From Bacteroidales bacterium (GTDB lineage Bacteria; Bacteroidota; Bacteroidia; Bacteroidales; P3), in assembly GCA_004551865.1 (NCBI GenBank), contig SFPR01000025.1, positions 1 to 23,740 on the forward strand: a DNA stretch of 23,740 nucleotides, read 5' to 3'. The notes under the pieces are model-generated. The model was not told where the DNA came from. It saw nothing but the letters and a program-made list of their open reading frames with translations, and made no database searches. Of this stretch, positions 17,189-23,740 are shown one piece after another. Position 1 is the first letter of the stretch. Every line of letters begins with the position of its first letter. The position numbers and the translations under genes are program-made.

Positions 17189-17875
17189 ATGAAGAACATA
17201 GACAAAGAATTTAAGCTCTATGCCGTAAAGCACAGAGGAATAAGCAGCACAACCTTCGACAAGTACAGCCGTTATGTCTCGCCAAAGGCGGCATATATCA
17301 ATCCCACAATCATAGAAGAGCGGACGCTCAACGTAGCACAGATGGACGTATTCTCGCGTTTGATGATGGAGAGAATAATCTTCCTCGGCACGGCTATTGA
17401 CGACGATGTGGCAAACATCATTCAAGCACAGCTGCTCTTTCTCGAAAGTGTGGACTCTGAAAGAGACATCTTGATTTACCTCAACACCCCGGGAGGATAC
17501 GTCAATGCAGGCTTGGGCATCTATGACACCATGCAGTACATTCGTCCCGACGTAGGAACGATTTGCACAGGCTTGGCAGCCTCAATGGGTTCGGTGCTTT
17601 TGTGTGCCGGAGCAAAGAAAAAACGTTCGGCACTCGAACACTCCAAAGTCATGATACACCAACCGCTTGGCGGAGCAGAAGGACAAGCCTCCGACATAGA
17701 GATTGCCGCAAGAGAAATCCTCAAAACCAAGCAAGAACTCTACTCCATAATCTCCAAACACAGCGGACAACCAATCGAAAAGATTGAAAAAGACGGCGAC
17801 CGCGACCATTGGCTCTCTGCACAGGAAGCCTTGGAGTACGGAATGATTGACGAAATTCTTCACCCTAAGAAATAA
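17189..17875 (+). CDS. clpP: ATP-dependent Clp protease proteolytic subunit ClpP
   Basis: 228 residues, cytoplasmic barrel-forming serine protease that degrades substrates delivered by ClpX or a related unfoldase. The catalytic triad is clear: Ser132 in GLAASMGSVLL, His157 in MIHQPLGG and Asp206 in DRDHWLSA. The 25 and 49 residue spacings are the same as in E. coli ClpP (Ser97, His122, Asp171 of the mature form). The N-terminus is about 20 residues longer than the E. coli precursor, as is usual for Bacteroidota. It starts 5 nt after the prenyl synthase stop, so it is probably cotranscribed, and a strong terminator follows at 17911-17948. No tig or clpX is adjacent within the window. Confidence 0.96.
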   Translation: MKNIDKEFKLYAVKHRGISSTTFDKYSRYVSPKAAYINPTIIEERTLNVAQMDVFSRLMMERIIFLGTAIDDDVANIIQAQLLFLESVDSERDILIYLNTPGGYVNAGLGIYDTMQYIRPDVGTICTGLAASMGSVLLCAGAKKKRSALEHSKVMIHQPLGGAEGQASDIEIAAREILKTKQELYSIISKHSGQPIEKIEKDGDRDHWLSAQEALEYGMIDEILHPKK

Positions 17876-17910
17876 CAACAAGCAAGCCTCAACCGAGGCA
17901 CGATAAAATC

Positions 17911-17948
17911 AAGCGAGGTCAGCCCCAAAGGAGCAGACCTCGCTTTTT
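17911..17948 (+). terminator. Rho-independent terminator after clpP
   Basis: A 10-bp stem (AAGCGAGGTC at 17911-17920 with its complement at 17936-17945) encloses a 15-nt loop, and the stem runs into TTTTT at 17944-17948. It begins 36 nt after the clpP stop, on the coding strand. Confidence 0.88.
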
Positions 17949-18209
17949 GTTTCACCCTCGGCAAATCCCATGCTTAGACAGAAAACCATTTAAGCAAAAG
18001 TCTTACACACCAAACATATAACTGCCTGCTGCCGGAGCGACATTTTGGATTTTTCAAACGCCATTTCACAAAAATAAATCGGCATCTTATCACGACAAAA
18101 CGGCGTTTTGCTTCAACGAGATATATTGCTTAATAATCAGAGTGTTCGCAAGAAGCGGATTTGTGGAGAAAGAGCTGTTGTCGGGCAAGAGTTGCAAATG
18201 CTCCGGCAC
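17949..18209. other. Convergent intergenic region, no gene seen
   Basis: About 260 nt between the clpP terminator and the terminator of the opposing surface-protein gene. Apart from a 7-bp palindrome with a 1-nt centre (CAAAACGGCGTTTTG at 18096-18110), I see no RNA gene, promoter or convincing open frame. The two short plus-strand frames here lack any codon or family signal and run into the downstream terminator. Confidence 0.6.
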
Positions 18210-18238
18210 AAAAAAAGGAGTACTCTTTCGAGTACTCC
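18210..18238 (-). terminator. Rho-independent terminator after the T9SS surface-protein gene
   Basis: Perfect 9-bp stem GGAGTACTC (18217-18225) / GAGTACTCC (18230-18238) with a 4-nt loop. On the minus strand it is followed directly by seven T (plus 18210-18216). It lies 34 nt past the stop codon at 18273-18275. Confidence 0.88.
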
Positions 18239-18272
18239 AAAACAAGAAAAAAAGAACTTTAAAAAGTTTAGT

Positions 18273-21200
18273 TTATTCCACAACTATCTTTTGGCTCTTA
18301 GTGCCTTTGGCGGTGCTTACCCTCACCACATACACGCCGGACTGAACTCCGCTTAGGGTAAAGGTTGATGCCTTTGTCTGATAAACCCTTTGTCCCAAGG
18401 CGTTGAATACTTCCACGTTGCTGATTGCCTCTGCCGAAATGGCAACATGGCGGTTGCTGTTGGTGATTGTGATGTCTGTTTGAGAAACTTGGTTCAAGCC
18501 TACATTGTTTTGTATCAAGAGTTTGAAGCGGTCGGCATTCTCTCCTGCCGAAATGTTGGTCTCGTAGCGGCTACCCTCGTTCATTTCTATCGTCTGCTCT
18601 CCGTCAATAAGGCTGACCCTGTATCCTTCGGGTATCTTGTCGGCAACAAAGGTCATCAAAGTATCTTGCTCACTCCTTACGTTCAGTGTGGCATAGTATG
18701 GCAACTCTTTCACCTCTTCTTTCACAAGGTTCATTCCGTCGGTAACAAAGTACGGCTCGGCAACTCCTGTGGTGGCAAAGAGCTTGTTGGCATCGTATTT
18801 GTCATATCCCTGCTCTGCCAACGGATTGTGTGCAAAGAAGAACTTCACTTTGTCTCTCTTGTTTACCAAGCTCATCTCTATCCAAGGGTTTTGTGCAGTC
18901 TTGCTCTTGGTGTTGCCCACTCTCGGATAAGATGTCATTTGTGTTTTTTTGAAGGTTACGCTCTTGTTTCCGCTATTCGAGAAATTCACAAAGAAGCCTT
19001 CGCATACAGGCAATGAGCCGCTTGTGCCGTTTTTTATGTCAAACGTAGAGCCATTGAAGTTATATGTTACCCCTCCTTGAAGACCTGCCTCAGAATTGTC
19101 TCTCAAAAATTTTGCTATGTCCAACTTTGCAGGGTACGGATTGGCAAGAGACATCCAATTTCCGCCCGAAGAAGTTCTAACATCTCTTGTAACTGTTATA
19201 TCTGAATTGTTCAAAGAGTAATCTACTGTGTTGTCTGTATTGTAGTCGTTGTTGAATGTAATCGTACCACTGTAAAACGGCCAAGCAAAATAGCCCTCTG
19301 CCTGTGGCACTCTGTCGTTGATTGTTGCCCAATCGTTGCTCCATACTCCGTTTGAGTAGTCATAGAGTACCACCGCAACGTCGCTTCCGCTCACGGGTTC
19401 TATGCTTTCCAATCTGTACTTGCTGTCTTGGACGCTGGTAAACGGAGCTCCGATAAACTTCCACGTGTCTTGAGTTGCGGTAAATGATATTCTGACCTTT
19501 CCCAAGTCGTTGTCGTCGGTTGTATTGACCAATTCGCCGTTGTTGATAAGCAATGTGCCGTTGTTTGTCAAGGTGTAGTTCTCCGTAAGGACGAGGGTTC
19601 TGTCGAGTGTTACCTCAACTCCGTCGTTGATTGTTATCGTTCCAATTCCGTCGGGAATGCGTCCGTCCTGCCATGTGGACGAATTGCCCCATGTTCCTGT
19701 TTGTATTGCAACAAACTCTCCCGGTGTTGATGTGGTAAAGGTTATTGTTGTCGGTGTACCATAGTACTCATTATCGTTTTCTGCTTGTTCTCGTTCTCCG
19801 CACTGCTCATAGATTGATACCTCGTACTGAGTTTCAGGCTTCAAGTTGGTAAATGTTTTGGAAGTTTCGCTATATCCGACCTCTATATCGGTATTACCTT
19901 CTTCCGAAAGCTCTCTTATCTCATACATGAACAGCAATCCGCTCAAATGTGGATTACCTTGTCTCCACGAAACTTTTGCTTGCAATGGTGTGATGTTAGT
20001 AACTGTAACATTGGTAGGTCTGTAACAACCCTCAGTTGTAAACTCTACCATCTTGGAAGAATACTTCCCCTGCTCCTGATTACAATAGCTTCTCACTTCG
20101 GCAGTGTAGTGAGTTGCCGAAGCTAAACCCGACAAAGACAAAGTCTCTCCGCTTGCCGTATAATTTGTAGTATTTGTTCCGTCTGACAAAACCACCACAT
20201 AACCCGAAGCAAGACCGTTCAAAGTTGCCGAAGTCTGGGTAATCGCACTCACCTCAGGGGAAATATCAAAACAAGGAACAGGAATTGTAAAGCTCAAAGC
20301 TGAAGAGCTGCTTGTTGTCCACGTATTTCCACTTTTAGTTTGCAGATATTCAATTATTGAGACTGTCAAATTATTTCCTTGTGCGACCGATGTGAATGTG
20401 TAACTATATTCATTGATTGAAGCATTTGTTGCATTTATTGTATTATCTGTGTTTACTGTCCAATACTGTTTACTCTTATTGCCTATTGTCCAATCATTTC
20501 CCTTTGTCCAAGTAACCGTTACATCATAATTGTTTCCGTTTGGTGTCAGTGTCCATGTAGGATTCTTTGGTGCATTAGGGTCAGATATTACGAAAGGATA
20601 CTCATCTGTCCAATCAGAATAGTTATCTCCGTATTTTGCTCTTACTTTTACGGTATAAGAACCAAGGGCTATCGGTGTTTTTGTAGAAGATGTAGATGTA
20701 TATTCGGGTGTAATTGTTTCCGTTGTGCCGTCTAAAAGGGTTTTAATCACCATTTCGTAATGGTCGCCTTCGCCAAGCGTAGGCGTGTATGCGTTCCAGC
20801 TTATGGTAACACTTCCCACGTAAGTAGAGCCATTGTAGCTTGGTGCTGTTGTCAATCCGCTCACTATTGGCAGGCTTGGTGTTGTGAATACTTTTTCTGT
20901 TGCTTCACCATAGTCATCTCCGTCATCTCCGCAGGCTGCCGAAAGTCTTACTTTGTAGGTTGTGTTTGGTGTAAGGAAATTAAAGGTACAGGTATGCGGT
21001 TGTTCGGAAGGAATGACTTGTTCTTTTACTGGTACTGGGTTTCCGCCTTGGAAGAGTTCTGCTTTCACCGTTTCGGTATTTGTCCAAGCGACTGTTGCCG
21101 AGGTGTAATCAGGTGTTACACTCATGTCTGTAATAGTAGGACAAGAGATGACAAATGATAATGTTGCAGGAACAGAAAGCGATGTTTCGCTACATTTTGC

Positions 21201-22571
21201 AACAACCGACAACACATAGTTGCTTGGGCTTGTGGTAAGGTTTTCATTTGTTATCGTAAAGTTTGTATTTGTTGTTGCTGTTACTGTAATGTCTTCCGTA
21301 AGGTTTCCTCCCGATATGCTGACGATCCACGCCGTTTCACTGCCTCCCGCTATCCAAGAGCAGGTAAGGCTTCCGGGAGCAACGTCGCTTATTGTCAAAC
21401 CTGTTACGGCAGCACAAGGTTCGGCAGGCTTGCCGTCAGGATAGAGTACAATCTGACCATCGACAACATCAAACTCCGCTCTCTCGCCATCGGCTCTTCC
21501 TCCATTCAATGCTGCTACTATTTGCTCCAACACATCTACCGTTTTGTCATTCGACTCGTGCGTGTTGCTTAGTACAACCCTACTATTGGTAATATCGGAT
21601 TCTTCACTTCCTTGAGGTATATTGCTATTATTAGTTGTATTACCTGTGAGAGTTCCTTCTGCACAGCTGTTCTTAACCGTTGCCGTTCCTGCTCCCACTG
21701 CAACAGAAGCGATGCCGCTTGCCACCTGTCCTGCCGTAATGTCAGCATTGACATAGCACAAATCTATAGTTACTGTTGAACCTGCCGAGCCTGCACTGCT
21801 TCCTGTTGTTCCTGCCATACCGACAATGCCTCCTGCAAAGCCTCCATAACCCAAGTTTACTTGCCCATTAGTATTGCCGCTTGGCTGAATGGCTTCCACC
21901 TGTCCCGAAAAAGTACACGCCTTTATCGTTCCGGAAGAGCAAGAGCCTATCAAACCACCTACCCAGCCCACTCCGACAACATTGCCCGAGCCGGAACAGT
22001 ATTGAATTGTCGTATTGTCTGCCTGACCTATCAAAAGAGCTGCATCGGCTCCGCCTCCGTTGCTTGCATTTATGTATGTGGATACAGAACCTGCCACATT
22101 ACAGTGGTCAATGAGTGCATTATTCCCGCTATGTCCGCAAAGCAAAGCAACATTCATGTTGTCAGGTTTTCCACTCAATGCCGTCATCAGAACTTCTCCA
22201 TTGATATTCATATTTTTGAGAGTTCCTCCTCCTTTCACACAACGGAACAAACCATAATCACCACCACTATGAATATCATTACTACTATTATGACCTATTC
22301 CTGCAAATGTTGCTTTGTAAGAAATGCTGTAACCATTTCCGTCATACGTTCCGCTAAAATCTACATTTATAATAGAACTTGTTACAGTTCCCTTGTCGCC
22401 CAAGTCGATGTCGGCAGTCTGAATGTAGGACTCACTTGAAGAATAAGTAGTGCCTATTTTCAGAAATTCTTCTGCTGAATTGATGATAATGCGTCCCTCG
22501 TTGTCTCTATTCTGTGCCGCTACTGCAAAGCTCACAAAGAGAGCTGCCATTACCCAAAGTAACTTTTTCAT
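18273..22571 (-). CDS. T9SS-exported multidomain surface protein with GLUG-like repeats, FN3 domains and C-terminal sorting domain
   Basis: 1432 residues. The signal peptide (MKKLLWVMAALFVSFAVAAQ) is followed by a beta-helix-like region with GLUG-type repeats, for example VGWVGGLIGSCSSGTIKAC near residues 200-220 and FAGGIVG. Then come about six fibronectin type III-like modules starting near residues 385, 477, 568, 668, 768 and 848. Next is a G8-like module (TGTWGNSSTWQDGRIPDG, near 957) and a long region of the type common in T9SS cargos (WMSLANPYPAKLDI). A type A T9SS sorting domain covers about the last 75 residues (NVEVFNALGQRVYQ, SGVYVVRVSTAKG, ending KIVVE). By family knowledge it is exported through T9SS and anchored to the surface after the domain is cleaved. 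An adhesive role is inference; no catalytic motif is seen. It starts 12 nt after the 84-residue gene. Confidence 0.88.
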   Translation of the reverse strand: MKKLLWVMAALFVSFAVAAQNRDNEGRIIINSAEEFLKIGTTYSSSESYIQTADIDLGDKGTVTSSIINVDFSGTYDGNGYSISYKATFAGIGHNSSNDIHSGGDYGLFRCVKGGGTLKNMNINGEVLMTALSGKPDNMNVALLCGHSGNNALIDHCNVAGSVSTYINASNGGGADAALLIGQADNTTIQYCSGSGNVVGVGWVGGLIGSCSSGTIKACTFSGQVEAIQPSGNTNGQVNLGYGGFAGGIVGMAGTTGSSAGSAGSTVTIDLCYVNADITAGQVASGIASVAVGAGTATVKNSCAEGTLTGNTTNNSNIPQGSEESDITNSRVVLSNTHESNDKTVDVLEQIVAALNGGRADGERAEFDVVDGQIVLYPDGKPAEPCAAVTGLTISDVAPGSLTCSWIAGGSETAWIVSISGGNLTEDITVTATTNTNFTITNENLTTSPSNYVLSVVAKCSETSLSVPATLSFVISCPTITDMSVTPDYTSATVAWTNTETVKAELFQGGNPVPVKEQVIPSEQPHTCTFNFLTPNTTYKVRLSAACGDDGDDYGEATEKVFTTPSLPIVSGLTTAPSYNGSTYVGSVTISWNAYTPTLGEGDHYEMVIKTLLDGTTETITPEYTSTSSTKTPIALGSYTVKVRAKYGDNYSDWTDEYPFVISDPNAPKNPTWTLTPNGNNYDVTVTWTKGNDWTIGNKSKQYWTVNTDNTINATNASINEYSYTFTSVAQGNNLTVSIIEYLQTKSGNTWTTSSSSALSFTIPVPCFDISPEVSAITQTSATLNGLASGYVVVLSDGTNTTNYTASGETLSLSGLASATHYTAEVRSYCNQEQGKYSSKMVEFTTEGCYRPTNVTVTNITPLQAKVSWRQGNPHLSGLLFMYEIRELSEEGNTDIEVGYSETSKTFTNLKPETQYEVSIYEQCGEREQAENDNEYYGTPTTITFTTSTPGEFVAIQTGTWGNSSTWQDGRIPDGIGTITINDGVEVTLDRTLVLTENYTLTNNGTLLINNGELVNTTDDNDLGKVRISFTATQDTWKFIGAPFTSVQDSKYRLESIEPVSGSDVAVVLYDYSNGVWSNDWATINDRVPQAEGYFAWPFYSGTITFNNDYNTDNTVDYSLNNSDITVTRDVRTSSGGNWMSLANPYPAKLDIAKFLRDNSEAGLQGGVTYNFNGSTFDIKNGTSGSLPVCEGFFVNFSNSGNKSVTFKKTQMTSYPRVGNTKSKTAQNPWIEMSLVNKRDKVKFFFAHNPLAEQGYDKYDANKLFATTGVAEPYFVTDGMNLVKEEVKELPYYATLNVRSEQDTLMTFVADKIPEGYRVSLIDGEQTIEMNEGSRYETNISAGENADRFKLLIQNNVGLNQVSQTDITITNSNRHVAISAEAISNVEVFNALGQRVYQTKASTFTLSGVQSGVYVVRVSTAKGTKSQKIVVE

Positions 22572-22583
22572 TTTTCGCTCCTC

Positions 22584-22838
22584 CTATTCTTTTGTGTTGT
22601 TTTTTGAATTGTGATACAACCTCACGCCTGCATAACCGCCTGCCATTGCAATAAGCAACAGGGTCGCCGGTGTAAGAGGACTTTGGACTTCTCCTCCTGG
22701 CTGGTTAGAAGTCACCCTTCTGATACCAGAATTACTGATGCCGACCGAGCTGGGATTACCAGTCGGTGTGGGCTGAGCAGTAACGCCCATTCCGAGCATA
22801 AAAATGACAGATAATGTCAAAAATACTTTCTTTCTCAT
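22584..22838 (-). CDS. Small secreted protein with C-terminal TM and basic tail (sorting-tail-like)
   Basis: 84 residues from the ATG at 22836-22838; a TTG-started extension of 19 charged residues upstream is unlikely because it would precede the signal peptide. The order is signal peptide (MRKKVFLTLSVIFMLGMGVTAQ), a short Pro/Gly/Ser linker (PTPTGNPSSVGIS), then SPLTPATLLLIAMAGGYAG as a transmembrane segment, then a basic tail RLYHNSKNNTKE. This tripartite end resembles the PID-CTERM-type tails common in short Bacteroidota proteins. No exact family could be confirmed by eye. It is the first gene of a two-gene unit with the T9SS surface protein 12 nt downstream, and a consensus promoter lies about 100 nt upstream. 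Confidence 0.72.
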   Translation of the reverse strand: MRKKVFLTLSVIFMLGMGVTAQPTPTGNPSSVGISNSGIRRVTSNQPGGEVQSPLTPATLLLIAMAGGYAGVRLYHNSKNNTKE

Positions 22839-22940
22839 TTTCCGTTCAATTTTCTGTGGTTTATTTTTCTTGTGGTTTGACAGATGCAAAAACAAAATTC
22901 AACTCATCGTCTTTCGCTTTCTGCTTCCGTTAAACGATTG

Positions 22941-22972
22941 CAAAAATAACACGATTTTATTTCCATTCCAAA
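22941..22972 (-). promoter_or_regulatory. Bacteroidota-type promoter for the small protein/T9SS cargo unit
   Basis: On the minus strand TTTG (plus 22969-22972) is followed after 20 nt by TATTTTTG (plus 22941-22948), a full match to consensus at ideal spacing. It implies a 5' leader of roughly 95 nt before the ATG at 22838. Confidence 0.7.
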
Positions 22973-23300
22973 TTCTTTGATTTGCAAGTCGTTCACTTTT
23001 AACATTAGAGTTTTTATCATTTTTCATGAATTTAAGTTATTCTTCGGGGGGGAAATTAGTCGTTTTCTCGATAGAATTATAAGCCTTTTCAAAAGGTGAG
23101 ATTTTGAGGCTTTATTCCAAAAGGAACTTTCTTTTTATCGAGTAACTTTTAACATTTTTTCCTTGTTTCAAAGCCCCAAAATTTGTGCTTTTACATCTTG
23201 ATTTACCCCAAAAATCGCACAATTTACATTTGTAAATTCGATAATTATGCGTTATGAATCACATATATACACCCATAAATCAAAACTATAATTCTTCCAC
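22973..23300. other. AT-rich divergent intergenic region
   Basis: No gene is seen. It holds a run of seven G (23046-23052) in otherwise AT-rich DNA, a 12-nt direct repeat ACTTTTAACATT (22995-23006 and 23145-23156), and a palindrome AATTTACA/TGTAAATT with a 2-nt centre (23221-23238). A TACATTTG within the palindrome (23225-23232) fits a plus-strand -7 box, but the matching TTTG is poor, so the promoter of the ATPase gene is not settled. Confidence 0.5.
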
Positions 23301-23434
23301 TCGACAAGAGAATACATCATGTCGAAAAATCTGTTACAAATGCACAGAGTTTTCGACTACGTTTTGCCATATCGACAAAAAAAACAACCCTTGTAGTCGA
23401 AAAAGTTGTTACAAATGCACAGAGTTTTCGACTA
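23301..23434 (+). repeat. Two tandem hairpin-forming repeats abutting the ATPase start
   Basis: A 39-nt unit occurs at 23321-23359 and 23396-23434 with 37 of 39 positions identical; copy start to copy start is 75 nt. Weaker similarity extends left of each copy (TCGACAA at 23301 and 23372). Each unit is bounded by GTCGAAAA and TTTTCGAC. In copy 1 the stem extends inward through TCTGT/ACAGA after one A-G mismatch, leaving a 9-nt loop TACAAATGC. Copy 2 has outer arms of 10 bp (TAGTCGAAAA/TTTTCGACTA), and its last base is the A of the ATPase start codon. Confidence 0.85.
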
Positions 23435-23740
23435 TGGAGACTATAAAACGCAATAAATATTTGAATGAGCTTGTTTCGCTGAGAGGAAACGGAATGATTA
23501 AGGTGATAACCGGAATGCGTCGTTGCGGCAAGTCGTACTTGTTGTTTAAGATTTTTGTGTCATATCTGCAAGAGCAGGGTGTTGCTGACGACCATATAAT
23601 AAGGATTAACCTCGAAGACTTCAAAAATAGAGAGCTTCGCAAACCTGACAAATTGTATTCGTATGTGGAGAGTTGCATTTGCGACTCGGAAAAGTACTAC
23701 ATCTTGATTGACGAAGTACAGATGCTTGAGGATTTTGAGG
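23434..23740 (+). CDS. AAA ATPase (AAA_14/DUF4143 type), 3' end cut by window edge
   Basis: 102 residues are visible from the ATG at 23434-23436, and the frame is open to the right edge. The N-terminus METIKRNKYLNELVSLRGN leads into the Walker A motif GMRRCGKS (Gly27-Ser34) and Walker B YYILIDEVQ (Asp93, Glu94). This arrangement and the motif spacing are typical of the AAA_14 ATPases that carry a C-terminal DUF4143, which are abundant and often multi-copy in Bacteroidales. Their cellular role is not established. The missing part should contain the DUF4143 domain, bringing the protein to about 380-400 residues. The start codon lies at the edge of a hairpin repeat, so initiation could be structure-sensitive. 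Confidence 0.85.
   Translation, partial: METIKRNKYLNELVSLRGNGMIKVITGMRRCGKSYLLFKIFVSYLQEQGVADDHIIRINLEDFKNRELRKPDKLYSYVESCICDSEKYYILIDEVQMLEDFE

Noticed and set aside
18108..18356. Short plus-strand frames between clpP and the T9SS gene
   Set aside because: They cross the terminator hairpin of the opposing gene, run into its coding end, and show no start signal or family resemblance.
21861..22439. Plus-strand 192-residue open frame inside the T9SS gene
   Set aside because: It lies opposite the GLUG-like region of a convincing 1432-residue gene and shows Ser/Cys/His-rich composition with no family motif.
22839..22895. N-terminal extension of the small protein from a TTG at 22893-22895
   Set aside because: It would put 19 charged residues in front of a clear signal peptide (MRKKVFLTLSVIFM), so the internal ATG at 22836-22838 is preferred.
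23321..23434. Minimal CRISPR array (two 39-nt repeats with a 36-nt spacer)
   Set aside because: Only two copies exist, similarity continues left of the repeat into the would-be spacer, the second copy runs into a gene start codon, and no cas gene is present in the window.
23409..23678. Minus-strand 89-residue open frame at the right edge
   Set aside because: It is antisense to the ATPase frame that carries intact Walker A and B motifs.

Overview
The window reads as chromosome of a Bacteroidota, most likely order Bacteroidales. The evidence is promoters of the phylum type (TTTG about 19-23 nt before TAnnTTTG) ahead of most transcription units, starts without obvious Shine-Dalgarno sequences, type IX secretion system (T9SS) parts (PorT and a cargo with a C-terminal sorting domain), DUF1573 proteins, PorT-type beta-barrels, and base composition of roughly 40-45% GC by eye. 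I see no tRNA, rRNA, insertion sequence, phage gene or cas gene. Coding density is high, and the only long non-coding stretches are 17876-18272 and 22839-23433.

Layout, left to right. (a) 1-2137, minus: two tandem lipid- or periplasm-directed DUF1573 proteins, then a PLP aminotransferase cut by the left edge; a near-ideal promoter lies at 2107-2137. (b) 2176-4377, minus: a membrane-anchored PpiD/SurA-like foldase ending at a strong terminator. (c) 4548-9433, plus: a three-gene envelope operon of C-terminal processing protease (CtpA/Prc), a tandem transglutaminase-like secreted protein and an outer-membrane beta-barrel. (d) 13691-9410, minus: tightly packed ansA, heptose-7-phosphate kinase (rfaE1), porT and a COG2509 FAD oxidoreductase; the last gene overlaps the end of operon (c) by 24 nt. 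(e) 13817-17875, plus, divergent from (d): GT4 glycosyltransferase, UDP-GlcNAc 2-epimerase, short-chain polyprenyl diphosphate synthase and clpP, closed by a terminator. (f) 22838-18273, minus: an 84-residue signal-peptide/TM-tail protein and a 1432-residue T9SS-exported multidomain surface protein. (g) 23434-end, plus: an AAA ATPase of the AAA_14/DUF4143 type, cut by the right edge and preceded by two hairpin-forming repeats, the second of which runs into its start codon.

The common theme is building and policing the cell envelope: folding (PpiD), proteolysis (CtpA, ClpP), LPS and polysaccharide sugar supply (RfaE1, epimerase, GT4), isoprenoid supply, and T9SS export (PorT plus a cargo). Most genes are ordinary for the order. 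The less explained parts are the small tripartite-tail protein encoded just before the T9SS cargo, the hairpin repeats at the ATPase gene, and the degenerate tandem transglutaminase.
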